Assembly: GCA_964629505.1 (NCBI GenBank)
Contig: CAZVQR010000020.1
Coordinates: 1-12,252 of the forward strand
From: 2-02-FULL-44-35 sp964629505
GTDB taxonomy: Bacteria; Patescibacteriota; Minisyncoccia; Phycocordibacterales; DSPV01
Reading direction: 5' to 3'
DNA length: 12,252 nt
Position 1 is the stretch's first letter, and each line of letters opens with the position of its first letter. Below are positions 12,161 to 12,252 of the stretch, in pieces. A program made the position numbers and the translations under genes. Under the pieces are notes generated by a model, which saw nothing but the letters and a program-made list of their open reading frames with translations, was not told the origin of the DNA and made no database searches.

Positions 12161-12252
12161 CCTTTCTTGGTCTCCGTGGTGGTGGGCGCGGCTTTGGCGG
12201 CTTGGGCGGCGGCTATTTCCGATTCTTTCTTTTTTGCCTCCAATTCTTTCTG
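12157..12252 (-). CDS. rpsS: Probable C-terminal tail of 30S ribosomal protein S19 (partial)
   Basis: My own translation on the minus strand gives an open frame from the window edge to a TAA at 12157. It encodes 31 residues: QKELEAKKKESEIAAAQAAK, then APTTTETKKG. This is a low-complexity Lys/Glu/Ala/Thr tail, which alone identifies nothing. The call rests on gene order, because rpsS comes directly before rplV in the S10 operon. S19 proteins can carry charged, alanine-rich C-terminal extensions. The conserved S19 core would be beyond the right edge. Confidence 0.55.
   Translation of the reverse strand, partial: QKELEAKKKESEIAAAQAAKAAPTTTETKKG

Noticed and set aside
1..12252. CRISPR arrays, insertion sequences, rRNA genes or an alternative TGA code
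   Set aside because: No regularly spaced long repeats, transposase motifs or rRNA-like stretches are visible, and TGA serves as a stop codon in several intact genes.

Overview
The window looks like a chromosomal segment from a Candidate Phyla Radiation (Patescibacteria) bacterium, most likely a Parcubacteria-type lineage. This is inferred, not proven. The reasons are compact SecD and ribosomal proteins, a split S10/spc operon, short gaps, promoters placed so close to start codons that transcripts would be leaderless, and a secreted Cys-rich module I associate with CPR and DPANN genomes. TGA is used as a stop codon by several genes (rpsQ, the M64-like peptidase, the PAP2 protein), so the TGA=Gly code of Gracilibacteria/Absconditabacteria does not apply.

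Layout from left to right. (1) On the minus strand, secD is followed by secF, which runs off the left edge; together they encode the SecDF accessory part of the Sec translocon. secD carries a roughly 55-60 nt palindromic in-frame insertion. (2) A plus-strand tRNA-Ile(GAU) is followed by a minus-strand terminator, a short uracil-DNA-glycosylase-like gene and a family 4 glycosyltransferase. (3) Divergent from the glycosyltransferase, on the plus strand, are a polyprenyl-phosphate sugar phosphotransferase and a PAP2 lipid phosphatase two bases downstream. Together these look like a small surface-glycan set: a priming enzyme, an extending enzyme and a carrier-recycling enzyme. (4) Next comes a decaying RelBE-like toxin-antitoxin locus in which both genes seem to have lost their middles, behind an intact promoter. 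(5) A small lipoprotein-like gene with an apparent -1 frameshift follows, ending in a strong rho-independent terminator. (6) On the minus strand, a membrane-anchored Cys-rich protein is coupled to a large secreted M64-like zinc metallopeptidase. (7) From about 9014 to the right edge is the minus-strand ribosomal cluster rpsS(tail)-rplV-rpsC-rplP-rpmC-rpsQ-rplN-rplX-rplE. It stops after rplE: where rpsN and rpsH would be expected, the two secreted-protein genes sit instead, with no visible terminator between.

Points of most interest are the palindromic insertion in secD, the parallel internal deletions in the toxin-antitoxin pair, the secreted peptidase/Cys-rich pair joined to the ribosomal cluster, and a degenerate period-7 repeat that fills the rpsS-rplV gap. 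Gene calls rest on motif recognition and conserved order only; no database search was possible.
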